Of a DNA stretch of 64,000 nt, positions 18,824 to 25,482 are shown piece after piece. How positions within the stretch are numbered: the first letter of the stretch is position 1; every line of letters starts with the position of its first letter. The notes beneath the pieces were generated by a model, which saw only the letters and a list, made by a program, of their open reading frames with translations, was not told the DNA's origin and made no database searches. Source of the stretch: Endozoicomonas sp. NE40 (GTDB lineage: Bacteria > Pseudomonadota > Gammaproteobacteria > Pseudomonadales > Endozoicomonadaceae); assembly GCF_040549045.1 (NCBI RefSeq), contig NZ_JBEWTB010000002.1, positions 3,228,501 to 3,292,500 on the forward strand. Reading direction: 5' to 3'. The position numbers and the translations under genes were made by a program.

Positions 18824-19390
18824 ATGCCATTTGATCATATTAAGTTTCCGGAGGATTCCAGGTTTAGTCATATTCCATCACGTAAGTTTTTTATATTAAA
18901 AAGAAATATTGATGGGAATTACCTGACTTTGACTCTTCACAAAAGAGCCTTTGGTACATACCAGCCGGAAGCCGGGAGTGTAAAAATAACCAGTAATTTT
19001 AAGAGTCTCTCAAGTTTAAGTTCGGAAGGCGAAAGACATTATGCAGTTAAAGATATATGGGTGTTGGACGCTTATCGAAATATTTCAATAGGTGTTTTGT
19101 TGATGTATCTTGCAGTCAGTGAGGTTTGGCTAAATGGTGGTGCGTACCTCTATTTAATGTTTCCTATATTCAAGGCTCAGGGGTTTTATATTCAGTTTGG
19201 CTTTCACCCAGCCCCGGAAGAGGCATCGGAAAGGCATTTGCTATACGAAGAATGGGATACCAAGGTTCCACTTGAAAAAAAACTAAAAGAAAGTCGGAGT
19301 TATCTGTTTTGGAGAGGCTCTGTCTGTATTGCGTCAGAACTCCTTATGAAAAAGCTAAATGGCGTTTTCATTTTTAAGCATATGAATTGA
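18824..19390 (+). CDS. GNAT-like acetyltransferase
   Basis: The 188-residue product has the GNAT signature layout: a central strand ending in DIWVLDAYRNISIGVLLMYL, which fits motif A (the acetyl-CoA pyrophosphate loop, normally Q/R-x-x-G-x-G/A, here slightly altered as R-N-I-S-I-G), and FYIQFGFHPA, the usual motif B FY-x-x-x-GF. Overall similarity is weak, so the substrate cannot be guessed. Codon use is AT-rich compared with fklB. The gene lies between sequences resembling the two ends of a group II intron, in the position where the intron-encoded protein would normally be. There is no clear ribosome binding site before the ATG at 18824. Confidence 0.6.
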   Translation: MPFDHIKFPEDSRFSHIPSRKFFILKRNIDGNYLTLTLHKRAFGTYQPEAGSVKITSNFKSLSSLSSEGERHYAVKDIWVLDAYRNISIGVLLMYLAVSEVWLNGGAYLYLMFPIFKAQGFYIQFGFHPAPEEASERHLLYEEWDTKVPLEKKLKESRSYLFWRGSVCIASELLMKKLNGVFIFKHMN

Positions 19391-19490
19391 GACTGACTCT
19401 CCCCGCCCGTCGCTTCGCTTCGCTTTGGGAAAGGTCCGTACGCACGGTTCTGTAGGAAAGACGGGGTAATAGCCCCGCCCTTACCTAATT
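19391..19490 (+). mobile_element. Possible 3' end of a degenerate group II intron
   Basis: The segment GGAAAGGTCCGTACGCACGG followed by TTCTG looks like the tetraloop and 3' strand of a group II intron domain V. It is followed by a hairpin (CGGGG / CCCCG, 19462-19477) where domain VI should be, and then CCTTACCTAATT, a plausible intron end. The matching 5' strand of domain V (a GAGCCGTGTGCG-like arm) is not found; the place is occupied by a simple repeat (CGCTTCGCTTCGCTT). The element would therefore be inactive. Confidence 0.4.
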
Positions 19491-19508
19491 GCAGGTGCCG
19501 AAAATGGA

Positions 19509-20069
19509 TCAGAACTTAAAGTTGATTCCAAGATAACCACCGTCGTGCAGGGTGCGGCTACCACGATTAGACATTTTGGTCTGAACGTTGCGATAGCCCA
19601 GAGACAACTCAGCATTTGGCATCGGTGCAAATACAAAGCGGGAGTCAAACTGCTTCATGTTTTTTGTTCGGTTAAAGCTCAGGATGCTGGGCGCATAGTA
19701 GTACTCAGCTTCAATACGCATGCTCTGGGTGAAATTAACCCCCAGTGAACCCCCGGGTGCAAAACCCCAACCAATATGAGAGTCGCCACGATGGTCAACG
19801 GCAAAGGCTTTCATGCCTACAGAGTAACGAAAACCGCCTGACTGATTCATGACTTTAAAGCCACCGTTAACCATGCCGCCTTTGTTTTCATGGTAAAGGC
19901 CGGAAAAGCTGGTGGCTGTTGTATAACTGAGCATCTGGTCAATACCAAAGCCGACGCTGTGTTCGCTCAGGCTCAGGTTAAAACCGGTTGCCATAGCGGT
20001 ACTGCTCATCATCAGGCCGCAGAGTGCCATAGCTGCCCTGTTGGCTGCGTTACTGCTAACTGTTTTCAT
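19509..20069 (-). CDS. YfaZ-family outer-membrane protein
   Basis: The 186-residue product starts with a signal peptide (cleaved after about STAMA) and continues as alternating beta strands, ending GYLGINFKF with a terminal Phe, as expected for a barrel assembled by BAM. The blocks FGIDQMLSYTT, GFKVMNQSGGFRYSVGMKAF and APGGSLGVNF match my recollection of the YfaZ family of small outer-membrane proteins, whose function is not established. It is a single gene, with its stop close to the intron-like 3' end. Confidence 0.72.
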   Translation of the reverse strand: MKTVSSNAANRAAMALCGLMMSSTAMATGFNLSLSEHSVGFGIDQMLSYTTATSFSGLYHENKGGMVNGGFKVMNQSGGFRYSVGMKAFAVDHRGDSHIGWGFAPGGSLGVNFTQSMRIEAEYYYAPSILSFNRTKNMKQFDSRFVFAPMPNAELSLGYRNVQTKMSNRGSRTLHDGGYLGINFKF

Positions 20070-20200
20070 TCTGTTCCTTGGTGTTGTGTTTTCACTGCAG
20101 AACAGTATAAAAAGGCAGGTTGGTTGTTATTATTCGGTAAATCCGTAGTGAGGGCTGATTTTACAAGCCCTATAGATAGAGAATCAGTGATCAAAACGAG

Positions 20201-21391
20201 TCAGTTCCGGCACATGGGACATGCACTATTGATCTGTTTGGTATGCAATGCCCAGCAGTTAGCACAGAACCAGTGCCTGCCACATTTAGCGACCTCTATC
20301 CATATTGACAAGTGATTCAGACAGATAGGACATTCTCCGGTAAAAACGTATTGAGAAGTGATTGCCAGTGCCTGCTGCGACAGGTAATGCTCAGCCTGTC
20401 TGAAAAGGACCATGGATACATAGGCTATCCAGCCGGTTTCTGTTTTAGCTGACCTGACCATGGCTTCTTCAATCAGTGAGTCATTACTGTTATTAAACTT
20501 TTTTGTTAATACGTCCACGAATCTGGAGTGTTTCAGGCAAATAGCAAACGTATTGTCACCGTTCACATCGTTCACTTCCAGTCGCCGGGCTGCCATCTCT
20601 GTACCGGCAGAATAGTGTTTCCCAGTGATAAATGAAGGTTCATGACCCGGTTCATTAATAGATGTTGTCATATTTGAAAAAATCTGGCGTATCACTTCCT
20701 CAGAAAAAATGCTTAGCAGCAGGGTGTTGCCTTTTACGTCTTCTGTTCCGGACAGGCAGTCAGGTTCGAGAAACTGAATGCCCGATAATGACTCATTAAA
20801 TACTAAATTGACCGTACTATGGTGTATCGTGCGGTGTTTCTGGTATTTGACAATGGCATGGTATTGGTCATCAACATTTATGATGGCAAGTTGTAACAAG
20901 GTTATACCGGATTGTTTTGACAGGCTGTGATAGGCGTGTTGCTCTGACAATAAATCCGGATTGACTTCAAAAAAAAGTAAACCATCACTATTATGCCACT
21001 TTAAATTGCCAGTGTATTTGCCGTCGTTCCAGCCATTGTATAAATCGTACAGCAGCAAGATGACGAAAGACTTTGCAATGATTAATTCCATTGCAGCGGA
21101 TTTCATTGAATGAATATTAAGATGAAGTCTGTGGAGGCTATATTCCCTGATCACAACGGTCAGTAGAGGCAGGGATTTTAAATAGTAAGGTTGACGGTAG
21201 TAGTAATCAGACACCGAATAGAGAGCATCTTGCAAACTTTTTGTAATAGAAAGAAAAACCTCAGGTACATTTGAATAGTAACGACTACTTTCATCCTTAA
21301 ATGCCTGATCATCTGCCCTAGAGATTAACGCAACGATTAACAGGAAAAATGAAACCAGAAACAGTCGTGCTTTGTTGTTTATTAATAACAC
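20201..21391 (-). CDS. Exported or membrane-anchored RING-finger protein, candidate ubiquitin ligase
   Basis: The C-terminal 45 residues form a complete C3HC4 RING: Cys354-x2-Cys357-x12-Cys370-x2-His373-x2-Cys376-x2-Cys379-x11-Cys391-x2-Cys394, with the typical CPICL start and CPMC end. RING domains of this type bind two zinc ions and recruit ubiquitin-charged E2 enzymes in eukaryotes. The GTG at 21391 with GAGGGG nine bases upstream gives 396 residues and an N-terminal hydrophobic segment (LFLVSFFLLIVALIS), a signal or anchor. The longer frame starts with TTG at 21493, inside the gpmI terminator, and is unlikely. The middle region (about 40-340) has no family I know. Host-directed action is inference from the domain. 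AT-rich relative to neighbours. Confidence 0.8.
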   Translation of the reverse strand: MLLINNKARLFLVSFFLLIVALISRADDQAFKDESSRYYSNVPEVFLSITKSLQDALYSVSDYYYRQPYYLKSLPLLTVVIREYSLHRLHLNIHSMKSAAMELIIAKSFVILLLYDLYNGWNDGKYTGNLKWHNSDGLLFFEVNPDLLSEQHAYHSLSKQSGITLLQLAIINVDDQYHAIVKYQKHRTIHHSTVNLVFNESLSGIQFLEPDCLSGTEDVKGNTLLLSIFSEEVIRQIFSNMTTSINEPGHEPSFITGKHYSAGTEMAARRLEVNDVNGDNTFAICLKHSRFVDVLTKKFNNSNDSLIEEAMVRSAKTETGWIAYVSMVLFRQAEHYLSQQALAITSQYVFTGECPICLNHLSIWIEVAKCGRHWFCANCWALHTKQINSACPMCRN

Positions 21392-21480
21392 TGAAAGGTG
21401 CCCCTCGTAGCATCTGCTTTTTTTCAGATGCTGAGGCAATATAGCATGTCTCAACTTATGGGTTTTACTGAGCGTGTTAA

Positions 21481-21507
21481 ACAGGGGAATCAAAACAATT
21501 CCCCTGT
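21481..21507 (-). terminator. Probable terminator of gpmI
   Basis: A perfect 10-bp stem (ACAGGGGAAT / ATTCCCCTGT) with a seven-base loop lies about 20 bases after the gpmI stop. Only TTAA follows on the minus strand, so the T-run is weak. Confidence 0.6.
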
Positions 21508-21525
21508 CGTGTGCAGCCTGACGCC

Positions 21526-23055
21526 TTAAGCCAGCAGAGACTTACCAGTCATCTCTTCAGGCTGAGGGATTTCCATCAGATCCAGCAGGGTAGGTGCCAG
21601 GTCAGAAAGAATACCGTTGTTCAGCTTGATGTCTTTGGAACCGAAGTAGATCAGAGGCACTTCTTCACAGGTGTGAGCGGTGTGGATACCGCCGGTTTTA
21701 GGATCAACCATCTGCTCAGCGTTGCCGTGGTCGGCAGTGATCAGGCACTGACCGTCGACTTCTTTCAGGGCTTCCATGACTTTGCCAACGGACTCATCAA
21801 CCGCTTCAACCGCTTTAACGGCTGCTTCATAAACGCCGGTATGGCCGACCATGTCGCAGTTAGCAAAGTTGCAGACAATCAGGTCGTGCTTGCCGCTCTT
21901 GATTTCAGCCACCAGTTTTTCAGTGACTTCCGGCGCTGACATTTCTGGCTGCAGGTCGTAGGTTGCTACCTTTGGAGAGTCAACCAGAACGCGGGTTTCG
22001 CCTTCGTATGGGTTTTCACGACCACCAGAGAAGAAGAACGTCACGTGAGCGTACTTTTCAGTTTCAGCGATACGCAGCTGGGTTTTGCCCAGTTTTTCCA
22101 TGTATTCGCCCAGAGTGTTAGGCAGAGAAGACGGTGGGTACGCACAGATGGTGTCGATATCGGCAGCGTACTGGGTCAGCATCACGAAACCAGCCATTTC
22201 AGGCGCTTTCTCACGCTGGAAACCTTCGAAGCCGCTTTCAACAAACGCTCGGGTGATTTCACGGGCGCGGTCTGCACGGAAATTCATGAACATCAGGGCA
22301 TCGCCATCGTTCACAGTGGCAGCGGTTTCACCGATAACAGTGGCTTTAACAAATTCGTCGTTTTCATCACGCTCGTAAGCCGCTTTCAGTCCTTCAACGG
22401 CATCTTTAGCGGTGATCTCAGCTTTGCCCAGGGTCATCAGGTCGTAAGCTTCCTGAACACGTTCCCAGCGGTTGTCACGGTCCATGGCGTAGTAACGGCC
22501 GATCAGGGAGGCGACACGACCAATGCCTTTGTCTTTCAGCAGGGCATCGGTTTTTGCCAGGGAATTTTCAGCGCTGCGGGGTGGAGTGTCACGGCCATCG
22601 AGGAAGGCGTGAACGTAAACTTCTTTAGCACCACGTTTTTCAGCCAGTTCGATCATGGCATTGATGTGGTCTTCGTGGCTGTGTACGCCGCCCGGAGACA
22701 TCAGGCCCATGATATGAACGGCCTTGCCACCCGCTACTGCCTTGTCGATGGTGCTGACAAACGCTTCGTTTTCGAAGAAGTCACCGTCCATGATGGACTT
22801 GGTGATGCGGGTAAAGTCCTGGTAAACCACCCGACCAGCACCCAGGTTCATGTGACCGACTTCCGAGTTACCCATCTGGCCTTCTGGCAGACCAACATCC
22901 ATACCGGAACCGGAGATCAGGCTGTTTGGGAATTCAGCCATCAGCTGATCCATTACCGGCGTTTTAGCAGCATGGATTGCATTGAATTCGGTCGCTTCAC
23001 GATGGCCGTAGCCATCAAGAATGATCAGGGCTGTGGTTTTACGCTTGTCAGTCAT
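21526..23055 (-). CDS. gpmI: 2,3-bisphosphoglycerate-independent phosphoglycerate mutase
   Basis: The 509-residue product is full length for GpmI. It begins with an alkaline-phosphatase-type metal site (LIILDGYGHRE), followed by the phosphoserine motif GQMGNSEVGHMNLGAGR with the catalytic Ser at about residue 64, then SPGGVHSHEDH, FLDGRDTPP and RYYAMDRD, and closes with the second metal cluster (ITADHGNAEQM, HTAHTCEEVPL). The enzyme interconverts 3- and 2-phosphoglycerate in glycolysis and gluconeogenesis, using two manganese ions. It is divergent from the rhodanese/grxC/secB genes, as in related bacteria. Confidence 0.97.
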   Translation of the reverse strand: MTDKRKTTALIILDGYGHREATEFNAIHAAKTPVMDQLMAEFPNSLISGSGMDVGLPEGQMGNSEVGHMNLGAGRVVYQDFTRITKSIMDGDFFENEAFVSTIDKAVAGGKAVHIMGLMSPGGVHSHEDHINAMIELAEKRGAKEVYVHAFLDGRDTPPRSAENSLAKTDALLKDKGIGRVASLIGRYYAMDRDNRWERVQEAYDLMTLGKAEITAKDAVEGLKAAYERDENDEFVKATVIGETAATVNDGDALMFMNFRADRAREITRAFVESGFEGFQREKAPEMAGFVMLTQYAADIDTICAYPPSSLPNTLGEYMEKLGKTQLRIAETEKYAHVTFFFSGGRENPYEGETRVLVDSPKVATYDLQPEMSAPEVTEKLVAEIKSGKHDLIVCNFANCDMVGHTGVYEAAVKAVEAVDESVGKVMEALKEVDGQCLITADHGNAEQMVDPKTGGIHTAHTCEEVPLIYFGSKDIKLNNGILSDLAPTLLDLMEIPQPEEMTGKSLLA

Positions 23056-23245
23056 CAGTTCTGAACCTTGGCAGATGAAGTAATGCGACGCATTCTACCT
23101 GCTTTTATGGTGGATTCCAGTGTGCAGTGCCTATTCCTATGATAGCTGTTACTTACGGTGCAGTGGCAGTATTAATGCGAGTGTCATGGTTTGATGAAGT
23201 TTGGTTGAGGCTTGTTTTGAACCGCCTCTTTTTTATGAGCTTTGC

Positions 23246-23264
23246 AACAATAATTATCATTACT
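23246..23264. promoter_or_regulatory. Possible Fur box
   Basis: AACAATAATTATCATTACT matches 14 of 19 positions of the standard Fur consensus GATAATGATTATCATTATC, aligned by hand. It sits between gpmI and the rhodanese gene, about 20 bases before a short reading frame at 23285. A single site of this quality can occur by chance in an AT-rich stretch. Confidence 0.35.
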
Positions 23265-23284
23265 GAACAGTCCGGGAGGCCGGT

Positions 23285-23350
23285 ATGACTAAAAAACATG
23301 GAAAAATCTCAGGGGTAATTTATGTATGTATCCACAAAAATCCACCGTAG
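23285..23350 (+). CDS. Candidate small ORF of 21 codons
   Basis: An ATG preceded by GGGAGG at five bases' spacing opens a frame encoding MTKKHGKISGVIYVCIHKNP plus one residue. It lies about 20 bases after a Fur-box-like site and 45 bases before the rhodanese gene, so it could be a leader peptide or a tiny iron-responsive gene. There is no homology to rely on; the support is the ribosome binding site only. Confidence 0.25.
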   Translation: MTKKHGKISGVIYVCIHKNPP

Positions 23351-23394
23351 CGTTATACTCCCGCCTTTTCCGATTCAGAAAGACTGGTTAATTC

Positions 23395-23811
23395 ATGGCT
23401 CAGCTACTCGAATTTATAGGCAATCACCCACTGCTGGTGGGTTCTCTGGTGGCACTGATTACGGCGCTGGTGTTCACTGAAATGCGCAAGGGTGGTCAAA
23501 ACATCAGTTCTCAGCAACTGACTCAGCTGGTCAACCAGCAGGGTGCAATTGTCGTGGACGTTCGTGAAAAGGCCGACTACAACAAAGGTCACATTGTTGA
23601 TTCTGTCAGCATGCCGTTCGCCAAGGTTAAAGAGCGTGTGGCAGAACTGAACAAGCACAAAGACAAGCCGATAGTCATTATTGATGCTCAGGGGCAGCAC
23701 GCTGGCATGGTCGGCAAACAGTTCAAGGAAGCCGGTCTGCAACAGGTTCTGCGCCTGCGTGGTGGTCTGAGCACATGGACTGCCGATGGCTTGCCGCTGG
23801 TCAAAAAATAA
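23395..23811 (+). CDS. yibN: Rhodanese-like domain protein (YibN type), active Cys missing
   Basis: The 138-residue product has an N-terminal membrane helix (LLVGSLVALITALVFTEM) and a single rhodanese domain (VVDVREKADYNKGHIVDSVS, HKDKPIVIID, LRLRGGLSTWTADGLPLV). Gene order gpmI-yibN-grxC-secB and the membrane anchor match E. coli YibN. The catalytic Cys expected after the central strand is absent: the loop reads VIIDAQGQHAGMVG, with no Cys anywhere in the domain, so sulphurtransferase chemistry is unlikely. It may act as a binding module at the inner membrane. The GrxC gene starts 24 bases downstream. Confidence 0.88.
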   Translation: MAQLLEFIGNHPLLVGSLVALITALVFTEMRKGGQNISSQQLTQLVNQQGAIVVDVREKADYNKGHIVDSVSMPFAKVKERVAELNKHKDKPIVIIDAQGQHAGMVGKQFKEAGLQQVLRLRGGLSTWTADGLPLVKK

Positions 23812-23835
23812 TAGTGCTATTTGAGGTATAAAGGC

Positions 23836-24087
23836 ATGAAGCCTGTCACCATTTATATTTCAGCAACCTGCCCGTTTTGCCACAGAGCAATGCGCCTGCT
23901 GGACAGTAAGGGGGTTAACTACCAGACTGTCAGCGTTGATGGCCGCCCTGACGTTCGTCAGGAAATGACTCAGAAAGCCGGACGACACACGGTTCCCCAA
24001 GTCTGGATCGGAGACACCCATGTGGGTGGTTGCGACGATCTGTTTGCACTGGAATCCGCTGATAAACTAAATGATTTGCTTGCCTGA
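23836..24087 (+). CDS. grxC: Glutaredoxin 3
   Basis: From the ATG at 23836 the product has 83 residues, the usual length of GrxC. It shows the dithiol active site CPFC early in the chain, the cis-Pro motif HTVPQVWIG, and the GGCDDL glutathione-binding motif. GrxC reduces protein disulphides and mixed glutathione disulphides in the cytoplasm using glutathione. The in-frame start at 23821 would add five residues not seen in the family. It lies between yibN and secB, an arrangement shared with enterics and pseudomonads. Confidence 0.95.
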   Translation: MKPVTIYISATCPFCHRAMRLLDSKGVNYQTVSVDGRPDVRQEMTQKAGRHTVPQVWIGDTHVGGCDDLFALESADKLNDLLA

Positions 24088-24204
24088 GGCTTGAATTATT
24101 TTATGCCGTCCCCATTGATGGTGGGTAAGCGATTTTTAACGACTGTTTGCCAGCACTCATAATCAGGCTGCGCAGGCATTCCAACTTATAGTAAGGAATT
24201 TATA

Positions 24205-24681
24205 ATGGCTGAGAACCAGCAAGAGCAGCAGCCTCAGTTTGCACTGCAGCGTATCTACGTTAAGGACCTGTCCTTTGAATCCCCAAAATCTCCTGAGATG
24301 TTTCAGGCTCAGTGGCAGCCAGAAGTTAAGCTGGACCTGAACACCAGCAACCGTCAGCTGCAGGAAGACATGTTTGAAGTGGTTCTGTCCCTGACCATCA
24401 CCGTTGAAAACGGTCCGGAAGGCAACCGTGAAACCGCATTCCTGGCTGAAGTTCAGCAGGCGGGCGTATTCCTGGTGAAAGGTCTGGCGGCTGACGAACT
24501 GCACCGTACTCTGGGTGCGTTCTGCCCGAACATCCTGTTCCCTTACGCTCGTGAAGCTATCGACAACATGGTTCTGCGTGGCAGCTTCCCTCCGCTGATG
24601 CTGGCACCTGTAAACTTCGACGCTCTGTACCTGCAGGCGCGCGAGCAGGCTGAACAGAAAGAAACCGCTACGGTTAACTGA
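24205..24681 (+). CDS. secB: Protein-export chaperone SecB
   Basis: The 158-residue acidic protein has all SecB blocks: FALQRIYVKDLSFESPKSPE, then a beta sheet with KLDLNT and VVLSLTITVEN, QAGVFLV, the block LGAFCPNILFPYAREAI, and GSFPPLMLAPVNFDALY. SecB forms a tetramer that keeps preproteins unfolded and hands them to SecA. This suits a genome region rich in signal-peptide proteins. The start is the ATG at 24205, preceded by a purine-rich AAGGAATT. A strong terminator follows. Confidence 0.97.
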   Translation: MAENQQEQQPQFALQRIYVKDLSFESPKSPEMFQAQWQPEVKLDLNTSNRQLQEDMFEVVLSLTITVENGPEGNRETAFLAEVQQAGVFLVKGLAADELHRTLGAFCPNILFPYAREAIDNMVLRGSFPPLMLAPVNFDALYLQAREQAEQKETATVN

Positions 24682-24739
24682 TTCTGTTCAGTCCGGCAGG
24701 TTTACACAGACCTGCTGTACAGATGCTGAATGCAAAAAG

Positions 24740-24771
24740 AACGGCTGACTTTCGGGTTAGCCGTTTTTTTT
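24740..24771 (+). terminator. Intrinsic terminator of secB
   Basis: The stem AACGGCT / AGCCGTT, extended by a few further pairs around a TTTCGG-type loop, is followed by eight T residues. It lies about 60 bases after the secB stop. Confidence 0.9.
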
Positions 24772-24857
24772 ACCGTGAAATTTTTCATCTGTTCAGGGCT
24801 GCTTATAGCGGCGTTATCATTTAAGCTTCCCTCTTCAGTCAGTGACACACTATCCAC

Positions 24858-25322
24858 ATGTTCCATATAGCACTCTTTGAACCCCGAATAGCCCAGAATA
24901 CCGGCAATATCATCCGGCTGGTGTCGAATAATGGTTGCCAGCTGCATCTGATTGAACCACTGGGGTTCGATCTTGAAGAGAAAAAGCTCAGGCGTGCCGG
25001 ACTGGATTATCGTGATATGGAACGCATTACCCTTCATAAGGACTTTGATGCATTTGCTGAAGCGATGGGCGAGCGCCGTATACTGGCGATCACCACAAAA
25101 GGAAAGCGACACTACCATCAGGTTGACTACCAGCCCGGTGACGTATTGCTGTTTGGTGCAGAAACCCACGGCCTGACCGATGATGTAAGAGCCCGATTGC
25201 AGCAGGAAAACATGCTGCGTATTCCCATGTGTCCGGAAAACCGCAGTTTAAACCTTTCCAATTCAGTGGCGATTGTCAGTTATGAAGCCTGGCGGCAGCA
25301 GGGGTTTGATGGTGGTTTGTGA
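24858..25322 (+). CDS. trmL: tRNA (cytidine/uridine-34 2'-O)-methyltransferase
   Basis: The 154-residue protein is of the SPOUT class. It starts MFHIALFEPRIAQNTGNIIR, the TrmL/YibK signature, and shows LLFGAETHGL and the knot motifs RIPMCPENRSLNLSNSVAIV with a terminal YEAWRQ. TrmL methylates the ribose of the wobble base in leucine tRNAs using S-adenosylmethionine, as a homodimer. The length equals the E. coli enzyme. It follows secB after that gene's terminator, so it has its own promoter in 24772-24857. Confidence 0.95.
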   Translation: MFHIALFEPRIAQNTGNIIRLVSNNGCQLHLIEPLGFDLEEKKLRRAGLDYRDMERITLHKDFDAFAEAMGERRILAITTKGKRHYHQVDYQPGDVLLFGAETHGLTDDVRARLQQENMLRIPMCPENRSLNLSNSVAIVSYEAWRQQGFDGGL

Positions 25323-25441
25323 ATGCCTGAGTTGCTGACATTTCCATTGATGGTATGAGGAGTCAATGGTGGAGGCATACCCACCCGGAATAAAAGTTCA
25401 GGAATACCAGAGAATAGATTTGATTCATGACTGGCTCTGGC

Positions 25442-25465
25442 TGGAGGCATGAATGCATGCCTCCA
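25442..25465. terminator. Stem-loop between trmL and the beta-helix gene
   Basis: A perfect 10-bp stem (TGGAGGCATG / CATGCCTCCA) with an AATG loop lies between two convergent genes. There is no T-run on either strand, so termination is possible but not shown. Confidence 0.4.
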
Positions 25466-25482
25466 TGATCCTGTAGGTAGTA

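Noticed and set aside
22045..23064. 339-codon frame on the plus strand opposite gpmI
   Set aside because: It is the antisense shadow of gpmI; composition is unlike real protein and gpmI is certain.
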